From: Schistocerca nitens
Taxonomy: Eukaryota > Arthropoda > Insecta > Orthoptera > Acrididae
Direction: 5' to 3'
Assembly: GCF_023898315.1 (NCBI RefSeq)
Contig: NC_064621.1
Location: 129,516,521 to 129,580,520 of the forward strand
DNA: 64,000 nucleotides
The notes under the pieces were generated by a model. That model did no database searches. It was not told where the DNA came from and saw only the letters and a list, made by a program, of their open reading frames with translations. Positions 10,341-20,694 of the stretch are shown here, one piece after another. Each line of letters begins with the position of its first letter. Position 1 is the stretch's first letter. The translations under genes and the position numbers were made by a program.

Positions 10341-11664
10341 ATGCCTCGTGTAAGGAGAAGACATGCGTACCATCAAGTTTCCGCTTTGATAAAGGTCGGG
10401 TTGTAGCCTATCGCCATTGCGGTTTATCGTATCGCGACATTGCTGCTCGCATTGGTCGAGATCCAATGACTGTTGGCAGAATATGGAATCGGTGGGTTCA
10501 GGAAAGTAATACGGACCGCCGTGCTGGATCCCAAAGACCTCGTATGACTAGCAGTGGAGATGATAGCTATCTTATCCCCATGGCTGTAACGGATCGTGCA
10601 GCCACGTCTCGATCCCTGAGTCAACAGAGGGGACGTTTGCAAGACAACAACCATCTGCACGAACAGCTGGACGACGTTTGCAGTAGCATGGTCCATCCGG
10701 TCGGAGACCATGGTTGCGGTTACCCTTGACGGTGCATCACAGACAGGAGCTCCTGCGATGGTGTACTCAACTACGAACCTGGGTGCACGAATGGCAAAAC
10801 GTCGTTTTTTCGGATGAATCCAGGTTCTGTTTACAGCATCATGATGTTCGCATCCATGTTTGGCGACATCGCGGGGAACGCACATTGGAAGCGTGTATTC
10901 GTCATCTCCATACTGTCGTATCACTTTGAACGGTGGACGTTACATTTCAGATGTGTTACGACCCGTGGCTCTACCCTTCATTCGATCCCTGCGAAACCTT
11001 ACATTTCAGCAGGATAATGTACGACCGCATGTTGCAGGTCCTGTACGGGCCTTTCTGGATACAGAAAATGTTCGACTGCTGCCCTGTCCAGCACTTCTCC
11101 AGATCTCTCACCAATTGAAAACGTCTGGTCTACGGTGGGCGAGCAACTGGCTCGTCACAATACGCCACTCACTGCTCTTGATGAACTGTGGTATCGTGTT
11201 GAAGCTGCATGGGCAGCTGTACCTGTACACACCATCCAAGCTCTGTTTGACTCAATGCCCAGGCGTATCAAGGCCGTTATTACGGCCAGAGGTGGTTGTT
11301 CTGGGTACTGATTTATCAGGATCTGTTGTTGTTGTGGTCTTCAGTCCTGAGACTGGATTGATGCAGCTCTCCATGCTACTCTATCCTGTGCAAGCTTCTT
11401 CATCTCCCAGTACCTACTGCAACCTACATCCTTCTGAATCTGCTTAGTGTATGCATCTCTTGGTCTCCCCCTACGATTTTTACCCTCCACGCTGCCCTCC
11501 AATACTAAATTGGTGATCCCTTGATGCCTCAGAACATGTCCTACCAACCGATCCCTTCTTCTGGTCAAGTTGTGCCACAAACTCCTCTTCTCCCCAATCC
11601 TATTCAGTACCTCAGGATCTATGCACCCAAATTGTGTGAAAATGTAATCACATGTCAGTTCTAG
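10341..11664 (+). pseudogene. Tc1-like transposase pseudogene (element B1)
   Basis: It starts at the ATG at 10341 (MPRVRRRHAYHQ-type start) by alignment with the intact frame at 61225. The HTH region reads GLSYRDIAARIGRDPMTVGR and NRWVQESNTDRRAGSQRP. The frame then shifts repeatedly: pieces of the catalytic core appear in different frames, such as FSDESRFCLQHHDVRIHVW at about 10810 and QQDNVRPHVAGPVRAFLDTE at about 11009-11068. The stop equivalent to that of the intact copy is the TAG at 11662-11664. Frameshifts plus the LINE insertion near the C-terminus make it non-functional. The family has a DD34E catalytic triad. Confidence 0.87.
11325..11611 (-). mobile_element. 5'-truncated RTE-like LINE copy in Tc1-B1
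   Basis: Minus-strand 3' end of the same LINE family as 12583-13401 and 25946-27017. It has a (TTG)n complement tail at the left, then the C-terminal coding part (RLVGHVLRHQGITNL, RRGRPRDAYTKQIQ). It is bounded by a 9 bp duplication tcaggatct at 11316-11324 and 11612-11620. The Tc1-B copy at about 62270 has the unoccupied site ttctcaggatctatgcaccc, which confirms the insertion. Confidence 0.92.
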
Positions 11665-11743
11665 TATAATATATTTGTCGAATGAATACCCGTTTATCAT
11701 CTGCATTTCTTCTTGGTGTAGCAATTTTAATGGCAGTAGTGTA

Positions 11744-12135
11744 TATTAGCATGATTGTTGTGGGTTCCTGACCGACAAGAGCAGCAGTAAGTGGTGGGAT
11801 TCTGACCGTAACGTACAGTAGTAACTCGTGGTATACCGACCAACACGAGTAGAAGTATCGTGGGGAGATTGTCTCGGTGGACCACGATCCTGACGCTGTT
11901 GAATTTGGACACTCACTGTAAACGTCTCTCTTTCTTGCACAATCTCAACATTCAAATGCGATTTCTGTTAGAGAGACTCGTTGCATATTCCTTATAATTG
12001 GAAAGTAAATGACTTTACTCATAACATCCTTGTGCCACATCATACCAATTTGCTTCTCCACTCTAATTTTACAATGTTACAATTTAATGGTCAGTGTGTC
12101 CCCTGCTGTATTCTTAAATTACTTGATATTTATTA
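11744..12135. other. no recognisable feature
   Basis: Spacer between a Tc1-like element and a mariner-like remnant. No open frame or repeat that I recognise. Confidence 0.45.
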
Positions 12136-12540
12136 CGAGGGTATATCAAATAAGATCTGGAATTTAAATCTCTCGGCTGTGGTAGTGGACAGAAATGGGT
12201 ACGACCTAGAGAGCATGTTGGCGAGAACGTGTGGAACAGCTCTGTGATACCGCACTCGCTCGTGTCAGGCCACTACGTGCGAGCAAGACATACACATGCA
12301 TGTCGCGCACTTATAATCAGATAATATCTCGTGAAAGAAGGCACCAACTCTACGAAAATTCTGAGGAGGCTCTGTGCACAGTTGACGGAAGAAACTGTTT
12401 CGTAGACTCAAGTGTATGAGTGGTTTGAAACATGTATGGCTGGATACAAGAACACATTGCAGGAGATCGCCCATAAACCTTTCCGAAATTTATTTCGCAC
12501 TAGGAATGAGCTACTGAAATGCGCAAGCCACAGTCACTGG
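12136..12540 (+). pseudogene. mariner-like N-terminal remnant
   Basis: A terminal-repeat-like start cgagggtatatcaaataaga at 12136 follows a TA. About 200 bp downstream, plus-strand frames read KEGTNSTKILRRLCAQLTEE followed, after a frameshift, by a QVYEWFETC-like stretch and a basic linker. This matches the first helix-turn-helix of mariner-type transposases ('G....EI...L...YGE...S...V..W...F'). No catalytic Asp motifs follow, and the element stops before the LINE at 12583. The right terminal repeat is absent. Confidence 0.55.
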
Positions 12541-12582
12541 TGAACTCAACTACTTACCTGTCTGTATCGCTCTCCGCTGGTC

Positions 12583-13401
12583 TGTTGTTGTTGTGGTCTT
12601 CAGTCCTGAGACTGGTTTGATGCAGCTCTCCATGCTACTCTATCCTGTGCAAGCTTCTTCATCTCCCAGTACCTACTGCAACCTACATCCTTCTGAATCT
12701 GCTTAGTGTATTCATCTCTTGGTCTCCCCCTACGATTTTTACCCTCCACGCTGCCCTCCAATACTAAATTGGTGATCCCTTGATGCCTCAGAACATGTCC
12801 TACCAACCGATCCCTTCTTCTGGTCAAGTTGTGCCACAAACTCCTCTTCTCCCCAATCATATTCAGTACCTCCTCATTAGTTATGTGATCTACCCATCTA
12901 ATCTTCAGCATTCTTCTGTAGCACCACATTTCGAAAGCTTCTGTTCTCTTCTTGTCCAAACTATTTACCGTCCATGTTTCACTTCCATACATGGCTACAC
13001 TCCATACAAATACTTTCATAAATGACTTCCTGACACTTAAATCTATACTCGATGTTAACAAATTTCGCTTCTTCAGAAACGCTTTCCTTGCCATTGCCAG
13101 TCTACATTTTATATCCTCTCTACTTCGACCATCATCAGTTATTTTGCTCCCCAAATAGCAAAACTTCTTTACTACTTTAAGTGTCTCATTTCCTAATCTA
13201 ATACCCTCAACATCACCCGACTTAATTCGACTACATTCCATTATCCTCGTTTTGCTTTTGTTGATGTTCATCTTATATCCTCCCTTCAAGACACCATCCA
13301 TTCCGTTCAACTGCTCTTCCAAGTCCTTTGCTGTCTCTGACAGAATTACAATGTCATCGGCAAACCTCGAAGTTTTTATTTCTTCTCCATGGATTTTAAT
13401 A
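12583..13401 (-). pseudogene. 5'-truncated RTE-like LINE, RT C-terminal half
   Basis: Minus-strand frame of about 240 codons open from 13322 to 12600, extending upstream in frame to about 13395 around the FADD box (complement of ttcgccgatgac-like sequence near 13356). Motifs in order: EEQLNGMDGVLKGGYKMNIN, FCYLGSKITDDGRSREDIKC, SETWTVNSLDKKRTEAFEMW, TNEEVLNMIGEKRSLWHNLT, RRGRPRDEYTKQIQKDVGCS and the terminal DRVAWRAASNQSQD. The tail at the left is (TTG)n complement. It is nearly identical to the copy at 25946-27017. Its 5' end at about 13401 abuts a SINE fragment. The endonuclease domain and first RT motifs are missing. Confidence 0.9.
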
Positions 13402-13475
13402 CAACTACTTAAACCTAACTAACCTAAGGACATCAACACATACAAGCCCGAGGCAGGATTCGAACCCGGCCGGCT
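13402..13475 (-). repeat. SINE fragment
   Basis: About 74 bp of SINE body and box B region (aactacttaaacctaactaa, then gaggcaggattcgaaccc) joined to the LINE 5' end. It lacks both the tail and most of the tRNA-like head. Confidence 0.8.
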
Positions 13476-14344
13476 GAACCAGAGTGTCTAGGTCCTTGCC
13501 TCTTTGAATAAGACAGGATAGCGTCATATTAATGTTACCAGTCAAATGAGTCGAGACGAGAAGAAGATGCCTTTCAATGGCTATTTTATTTTTAGCGTTC
13601 TTTACACGCATCACAATTCAAATGCTACTATTTTCTTCTTTACAGGATTTGCGACGGTACATTTTTCACGTCCATCCAGTGCTATACCTTACATGTACAC
13701 TTTCAGTAACTTCTTACACAGCTCCACGTCAGTGTTTGCTATTAGTGGAGCTTTTCTATCGAAGAAAGCTTTCTTCACCTGCACCAGTCTTCCAACGCAG
13801 TGTTCCTTGCTTGAGCCACTCTAACCTTGGTTCATGGATAGGTGAAAACGTTACCAAGGGAGGAGCTGGAAGTAGTAAAGCATTAAGCAACCAAAAACAT
13901 AACACGTTAACCTGAAAAGATAAATTAATTTTATTTAACATATTGTGCTAATTGTTATTATGAATTCTTCTCATCACTAGAAATTTGAAAAACTCATATA
14001 AATGCAGTTATTTATAACAATCCAAAAAGTCACTAACAAGCATTTAGTATTACAAATTTGATGAATACTGACGATTTCAAATCGTGACCTCATGTAGAAC
14101 TTCACCTCACTCAGGTGATTCTGTCTCGAAATAAATTCTAAAGCACAGTACGAATTCAAGGACTACTAAAACAGACAGAAAAACAAATCGATTAACAAAT
14201 GTTCCGGAATAATACATCAAGAACGTATAAACACTTATTTAACACATCAGTTAACACCTCTAAACACACCAGTCCCCAACAGTCAATTAGCAATAGTAAA
14301 AACAATGTGAAGTATAACTTTTACATAATTCCAAGGAACACCAT
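13476..14344. other. no recognisable feature
   Basis: Open frames at 13546-13824 and 13577-13915 overlap in different frames and show no domain. The rest is AT-rich. Confidence 0.45.
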
Positions 14345-14356
14345 TGAACTCTTATA

Positions 14357-14558
14357 TGCCGCGCAGGATTAGCCTAGCGGTCTAGGGCGCTGCAGTCATG
14401 GACTGTGCGGCTGGTCCCGGCGGAGGTTCGAGTCCTCCCTCGGGCATGGGTTTTGTGTGTTTGTCCTTAGCATAGTTTAGGTTAAGTAGTGTGTAAGCTT
14501 CGGGACTGATTACCTTAGCAGTTAAGTCCCATAAGATTACAGACACATTTGAACATTT
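14357..14558 (+). mobile_element. SINE, type B head
   Basis: Complete plus-strand SINE. The head tgccgcgcaggattagccta starts at 14357, box B-like ggttcgagtcc is at about 14425, and the tail ends near acatttgaacatt. A 12 bp target duplication tgaactcttata lies at 14345-14356 and 14559-14570. Confidence 0.95.
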
Positions 14559-14570
14559 TGAACTCTTATA

Positions 14571-15212
14571 AATAGATTGTAGCTGTTTCCTTAAAGAGCC
14601 TGAGATTAGAAATAGCCAAACATGGAATTAGATAGAATGCAAATCTGAGCGCCTAGATGATGTACCCATGCACGTAGCTTCGTTTTAAGTTGTGATAACT
14701 CGTGCTATTTCTGCAAAAGAATGTATAAATAAAAGTTAAACAACAACCCCCACATGGCTTGAACTAAAACGGCAGATAGAGAAACTGAACTTACATAAAT
14801 TCTGAGTGGCAAATATATTACATATAACGAGCACAAATAATATTTATGAACTGCCAAGAGGGCACAAATCGTATAGAAAGGAAATAGACAACCTGTCCGG
14901 AATAGCTGTGGCATAGACAAATTTAGCAAAATAAGTTAGCCAAGTAGGAACAAGTGAAACTTTCAAATGAAATCGGGGTTAACTCAAATCTAGAACAGTA
15001 TTACACACATAACTGAAAAAACCCTACAGCGTAGCGGACAGCTCGGTACAATTGCTCATACAGTAGAGGAGGCGGCTGCGTATCTACGAGGGCAAACAAA
15101 TTATACCCTGCTTTGGAGTTCATATCGAAGCACCGATGTGTCAATAGGATTCTTTTACTTATTCCACTACTCTATAGTATCCAGTTTTGAGGTTAATCAT
15201 TCTACTTTTCTT
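14571..15212. other. no recognisable feature
   Basis: AT-rich spacer. The frame at 14705-14929 (minus) has no domain. Confidence 0.45.
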
Positions 15213-15222
15213 AATTACTTTC

Positions 15223-15378
15223 AAAAATGGTTCAAATGGCTCTGAGCACTATGGGACTTAACGTCTGAGGCCGTCAGTCCCCTAGAACTTAGAACTACGT
15301 AAACCTAACTAACCTAAGGACATCACACACATCCATGCCCGAGGCAGGATTCGAACCTGAAACCGTAGCGGTCGGGCA
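15223..15378 (-). mobile_element. 5'-truncated SINE with intact target duplication
   Basis: Minus-strand SINE with tail and body complete but the 5' head cut just past the box B region (it ends at ccgtagcggtcgggc). It is bounded by a perfect 10 bp duplication aattactttc at 15213-15222 and 15379-15388. The truncation happened during insertion, not by later deletion. Confidence 0.93.
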
Positions 15379-15388
15379 ATTACTTTCG

Positions 15389-17130
15389 TCCTTGCTCCTT
15401 ACATTCACAATACTTATTCCGTAATCAGTACGTAGTTGTTTCTTTCAACAGGTCTAAGCCTGCTTTGCATCAGACCGGAAGGCCTACTCGTATGTCGTCA
15501 GCGAACCTTAAAAGTTATTTCTCTTCTGTTTACGGAGCCTCTGGAGCGTCTGGAGTCTTTGCTCTGTTTATGCTTAAACCATATTGTATTCTATTAGATG
15601 CTCCATTCCTGTCCAAAACGAAGGAAACATCTGTAAATACTACTCCATTTTCATAACTATAGCAAATACTTCTAGCTAAAACTCGGTAATGGCTGGAAAA
15701 CCGGGAGTATATGTGGAACGAAGAGTAACTCTATACAAATACAGCCATAATCGGAAGATAACTTCATTTAATACATCCATACCTTTTGTCACTGCTATGG
15801 AGTAGATCTATGAGAAGAGTTTGTAACAGAATAAGGTGCCAATATCCCACTTGTTCTTGTACCGTTCCTAGGCTAATATTAATTCCTAGTTTCTCTTTTA
15901 TGATCTCTGTATGTTACTGATGTTTGTTTGTACTGATGTTTGTTTGTACATAAAGTGGCTATTGTTATTCGTGCAGTATCTCACTATTTAAAGAAATATT
16001 TATAATTTACTGTACCTGTGAACTAAATGCTCGTCCACATTTCACCCCACCAAAAATTATTTGTCTATACATTAACATAGCTTATTTGAAACCCGTTGTT
16101 CTCCTCTGTACAGAAAAAGTTTTACTGTTTCTGGAAACTTGATATTTCGAATGTCATCCGCATTCAAAATTTCAGTGTTCCAGAATGTTCCAATCTTAAA
16201 TTATTTTTTAAATCTTTAGAATACCATTTTATTAATTTCTCTAATACACTCGTCTATAAAATGGCGTTGCGCAATAGGCAGTCGTAGTTGAATTGTTAAT
16301 TTGTGTACATACTATCTGACAGTCAGCGCCCAATAGTATGTTTGATAACTTCTATGACGATTCATTGTGACTATTTTACCATACTTCTTGCCGATTTGCG
16401 TGTGATCCTAGGTCACAATAATAAAAAACTGATCACCGGAATTTTTATTGATCGCAAATAAGAGTGAAATAAGAGAGAAGAAAATTCAATTGCCTAGTGT
16501 TACGTCTCTATTAGCTGTTAGAATTGGCTATCACTTATTGGAAGAAGGTTACATTGACGGATTTTGATGAGACTAAAGAAGCATATGTACAAGGTCGGAA
16601 AGGCAATGGGCTACTGCATGCATTTCAAATTGCATTATAGTCTCACTCGCCTTTAACGGTCACAAGCTCGTCTTGCGCCTTAACGTGCAGTCACATGACG
16701 ATTAAAGCAGCTGAGGCAGACACCTGGTCAGTGACGAGGTAATAATCCAGATTCTGATGGCAGCGTCGGGGCGTGCAGTTATTAGTCGGCGGTAAGCAGG
16801 CGGTGATTAACGGCCGATAAGCTGGCCGTGGCCACTCCCTCCATTCAAGCCACGCAGCCGCGGCTTCCGACAGCTATCTGCAGCGCGAGTCTTCATTAGC
16901 GGCCGTAGCACAGCGGCGACCGAGAACAGTCAGGGAATAAACATTGTCGGCCAGGGGCGTGGTCATGCGAACGGGCCCACTGGAAGCCTCGCCCCCGGGT
17001 CTGTTCCAGACGTGGATCTACGCAGGAAAGCAGTGCGGATTCATTGCTGTACAAGCTGGTTGTTCTCCACGGTGTCTCAATGCACTGGTCACTTCTGGGG
17101 TAATGTCGGCCAGTTACAGAGGTTAGTTGT
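15389..17130. other. no gene recognised; GC-rich island at about 16740-16935
   Basis: Mostly AT-rich sequence with short frames that carry no recognisable domain. From about 16740 to 16935 composition becomes GC- and CpG-rich with embedded cores such as gattaacggcc, cagttattagtcgg and cattagcggcc, resembling the islands at 3.5 and 47 kb. The frame at 16944-17126 continues from it but shows no known domain. Confidence 0.4.
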
Positions 17131-17137
17131 AGTTTAG

Positions 17138-18005
17138 CATTGTTAGCGAAATTCTCGAAAAGTTCGTAACCGATTTACTTCTGCCTTTTACGTGATACTC
17201 TAATAAACGTTATGGTAGATATGGGGTGCATACTTTTCAATACATATGGTATTTACATATGCATGTAAAATTTATACTTCTGTATAACGACAAGGCGCAG
17301 TTTATCGATGTTACCAAAAACCACGAAATGTTGGTGACCGATTTACTTCAAAATTTTACACGACACTTTAATAAACGTTTGGACGGACATACGCTACACA
17401 CTATTAAAATATACGTGGGTATATATACACTATATAAATGAGAAAGATCGTCAGTAAAAATCTCTAAAAATTCTCGAATAATTTACTTCAGATTTGTACA
17501 CGATACTCTAATAAACACACACATATACAGGGTGGTCAGAAAATGTCTGAAACGCTTGTCGTGATGTTGTAGGGAAGATTGTACTGAGACATAAATGTTA
17601 AGAAAAAAATGCGATACGTTGCGCCGTTTCTGAGTTATTTAGCATTGAAGTTAGCCAATAAGGTCGTTGCGCGCGCGAATTCAAGTTTCTGCTAATCAAA
17701 CAAAGCACTCGTTGGGCAGGCCGCTTCAATGTTTGCGCGCCACGCCCCGATTGGCTACATTCAGTGCTTAATAACTCGGAAACGGTGCAACGTATCGCAT
17801 TTTTTTCCTAACATTTATGTCTCACTACAATCTGCCCTACAACATCACGACAAGCGTTTCAGACATTTTCTGACCACCCTGTACATATGTTAATTTTTCT
17901 CGTATATAAATAGATAAATATAAGGTAAATGGCGTCAGCGAAATTCTCCAGCTGCACTAGCTGATTTACTTCAGATTTTAACACAGTACTCTAATCAACA
18001 TTCTG
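17138..18005 (+). repeat. decayed tandem repeat array
   Basis: At least four same-strand units share a core like gatttacttcaaaattttac followed by acgatactctaataaacgtt. They centre near 17185, 17360, 17495 and 17985. The last is displaced by the MITE at 17528-17881; removing it gives spacings of roughly 130-175 bp. Between cores some units share ggacata.gctacac and ata-rich sequence. Copies are strongly diverged and there is no coding content. Array edges are approximate. Confidence 0.72.
17528..17881. mobile_element. TA-flanked MITE of Tc1/mariner type
   Basis: A 354 bp element whose terminal inverted repeats run about 125 bp each with few mismatches, starting cagggtggtcagaaaatgtc at 17528 and ending with the complement at 17881. 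It is flanked by TA (17526-17527 and 17882-17883). The short centre has no open frame. It has inserted within the tandem array, and its near perfect arms suggest it is young. Confidence 0.96.
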
Positions 18006-18157
18006 ACGGCCTTGGCGGAAGCGTTATAGACTAAGTGAGTCTGCATATCAGTAAAGTGTCGTGTAACAATTTTAGGTAAAACGATCAAGAGCCTTTTGAG
18101 CTTTTTGCTAACAACCTTTCCCCTTTACGTACTGTATACACATGTATACACCATATA

Positions 18158-19150
18158 CAGGGCGGTCCATCGATCGTGATCGTGCCAAATATCTCCCGAA
18201 ATACACGTCAAACGAAAAAGCTACAAAGAACGAAACTTGTCTAGCTTGAAGGGGGAAACCAGATGGCGCTATAGTTGGACCGCTAGATCGCGCTGCCATA
18301 GGTCAAACGGATATCAACTGCGTTTTTTTAAATAGGAACCCCCATTATTATTACATATTCGTGTAGTACGTAAAGAAATATGAATGTTTTAGTTGGACCA
18401 CTTTTTTCGCTTTGTGGTAGATGGCGCTCTAATAGTCACACACATATGGCTCACAATTTTAGACGAACACTTGGTAACAGGTAGGTTTTTTAAATTAAAA
18501 TACAGAACGTAGGTACGTTCGAAGATTTTATTTCGGTTGTTCCAATGTGATACATGTAGCTTTGTGATCTTATCATTTCTGAGAACGCATGCTGTTACAG
18601 CGTGATTACCTGTGAATACCACATTAATTCAATAAATGCTCTCAATGATGTCCGTCAATGTCAATTCATTTGGCAATACGTGTAACGACATTACTCTCAA
18701 CAGCGAGTAGTTCGCCTTCCGTAATGTTTGTACATGCATTGGCAATGCGGAGTTTTCAGTGGATAACGATAGAAAATATCCTTCAACTTTCCCCACAGAA
18801 AGAATTCCGGGGACGTCAGATCCGGTGAACGTGGGGGCTTCGACAACCAATCCACCTGTCATGAAATATGCTATTGAATACCGCTTCAACATCGGTAGAA
18901 CATTACGTAGGAAATCAGCATACATTGCACCAATTAGATTGCCATCGATAAAACGATGCGACAGCAACTAAAACACCTGCTTGGGCATCATCATTTGTTG
19001 CAGGTCGTCCTTGACGTTTCACATGTGGCTGAACACTTCCTGTTTCCTTATATAACTTAACTATCCGGCGAACGGTCCGGACACTTGGATGATGTCGTCC
19101 AGGATACCGAGCAGCATACATAGTTCTCGCACATACCTGCTCTTGCAGTC
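18158..19150 (-). pseudogene. Tc1/mariner-type transposon remnant
   Basis: The left terminal sequence cagggcggtccatcgatcgt starts at 18158 after a TA; no right terminal repeat was found. On the minus strand an HTH segment at about 19121-18960 reads RYPGRHHPSVRTVRRIVKLY and ETGSVQPHVKRQGRP, the DNA-binding part of a transposase family common in insects. Further along (18967-18640) a decayed C-terminal region carries an SP...PGILSVGK stretch equivalent to the SPDLTP.DFFLWG motif, then ENSALPMHVQTL. The core between them is missing and several frameshifts are needed. Confidence 0.65.
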
Positions 19151-19539
19151 TTCGGAATTACGTGGATGATATTTTTCTGGAAATCTAATGTTCTGTCATA
19201 GATTCTACACATTGTCACTTCGCGCAATGTTTACAGAAATTCCGAAGGAATCTTATCTGTCCTTTGTGCTTTAGTTGTCTCATGTTTTACAATTCTCTGT
19301 TAAATTCTTACTCTAATATTGGAGCCCAGTGTATTCTAATGTTTTCCAATGGGGCTATTTCGGCGATGGAGACAGTTCACGCCCTTCTTCAGGTATGTTA
19401 TATCCACGTTAAGTCATTGCTTGATGATTAGACCCCATAGAGCTATCGATCTCTGGGGATTTTGATTGCTAGTTTTCATCATAGTCTCAGACGTTTTATA
19501 TTGAGATAACATCGTGTGACTTAACCAGCCGATCTAAGT
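19151..19539. other. no recognisable feature
   Basis: Spacer between two transposon remnants, with no motif recognised. Confidence 0.4.
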
Positions 19540-20030
19540 GCAGTAGTGTGCTCGAGTGTTGATCAAACCAGGAACGACTGCGTGCAGCTCAATAAACACG
19601 TCTGTTGTCATCTTGGTACACTGGAATGTCTACAGGCAACACATTGCAGAAATAAACGTAGCGGTTCATGTTCACGGTAACTTAAGTGAGTCTAGTTCAT
19701 GGTACTAGAAAAAGCCCGAAAACATCACAGAACCGCCTCCTGTCTGAAGTACAGCTTCCACAGTCTGTAAGGTAAGCCCTTCAGTGGGCCATGGCTGCAA
19801 TTGATGACTTGCATCAGTTGGACAGGGGCAAAGTGGTGACTCGTCGGTCAACACTAAACGCCCCCTGTCAGCTGTTGAGTAGTTTGTGTGTTGTTTGACC
19901 CAGGGAGAACGTATAATTTTGTCTGCGTGAACAATCGCCTTTTTCGACGTAACCGACTCCAAATGTGTATAACAAGCAGTTCCCTTTGTAATGTTCGTTT
20001 GAAACAGGTTCAGATAAATCAGCATTCACT
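19540..20030 (-). pseudogene. Tc1-like transposase fragment
   Basis: Minus-strand frame at 20025-19705 includes RLVLTDESPLCPCPTDASHQ and GGGSVMFSGFF, which fit the first catalytic Asp motif (FTDES) and the GGGSVMVWG strand of Tc1-type transposases. Continuation towards 19540 is in other frames. The second and third catalytic motifs are not visible, so only the middle of the protein remains. Terminal repeats were not found. Confidence 0.6.
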
Positions 20031-20520
20031 GACAGCAGCGTTAAAAAATAAACAGGATGAACTTAATTGCATATATAGATAGTTGTATGTGGTGTATGTA
20101 GATAGTTTTGCGAGTGACTTTGCTAGTATCAAAATGTGTGCCGTAAGTGGCTTTATCTTTGATTTCATTGACTTATAAGCAGAAATCTTTTACACCGCCG
20201 AGGAACCGTAGAGCATAGCATTTGACTTAAAGTTTATACCACTACCCATTACTGAAAAAAATGGGTCTTAACAGACGGACAGACAAAGTTTTTACCGAGT
20301 TAGATGCAGAACCCTAATGACACAGTCATCCGTCGTGTTTTAGTCTTTCTTTGGTTTTCACAAATCGTGTGGGGCAAATGTTGGGATGGTTGCTCTGAAA
20401 GGAAACGGCGGTTTCTTTCCGCATCCTTGCCCAAGCTGAAGTTGTTCTCCGTCTGTAATGACTTCGCTCTCAACGGGACGGTAAACCATAAGCATCCTTT
20501 AGCTTCCTTGACGTTACGTG
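20031..20520. other. no recognisable feature
   Basis: The frame at 20304-20768 crosses the palindrome at 20521-20694 and has no recognisable domain. I treat it as chance. Confidence 0.4.
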
Positions 20521-20694
20521 TGATGAAATCTTCTCGGGTTGTCAGCCGAGTCGTTCCGTCGTGTTATCTCAACGTTTCGACGAAAGTCCCACAGATCATT
20601 TTCAGGCGCCTGAAGATGACGAAAGGGAAAGTCGTCGAAAAGTTGCAACAATACGACACTGCATCTAGGCTGATAACCCGAGAAGATTTCATCA
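20521..20694. repeat. 174 bp imperfect palindrome
   Basis: Exactly symmetric inverted repeat centred between 20607 and 20608 at aggcgcct. Arms of 87 bp begin tgatgaaatcttctcgggtt and end with its complement. Outer 25 bp and centre match almost perfectly; the middle of the arms is more diverged. Each strand carries a cctgaa.atga ... gtcgaaa pattern that recurs in retroelements of insects, possibly Penelope-like. I cannot prove the family. Confidence 0.8.

Larger units (their letters stand above)
10109..11743 (+). mobile_element. Tc1-like element B1, interrupted by a LINE
   Basis: The left terminal sequence cactactcgccattaaaatt (from about 10110) pairs with the right terminal aattttaatggcagtagtg (ending about 11741). 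It is a close relative of the Tc1-B element at 60994-63134 throughout. A LINE fragment at 11325-11611 sits inside it. Relative to Tc1-B it lacks the mariner, giving the uninterrupted target agtataatatatttgtc at about 11663. Confidence 0.88.

Noticed and set aside
15083-15110. tacgagggcaaacaaattat as a mariner terminal repeat
   Set aside because: No transposase sequence or matching inverted end was found within a plausible distance.
18629-18967. 112-residue minus frame as an independent gene
   Set aside because: It falls in the decayed C-terminal region of the transposon remnant starting at 18158.
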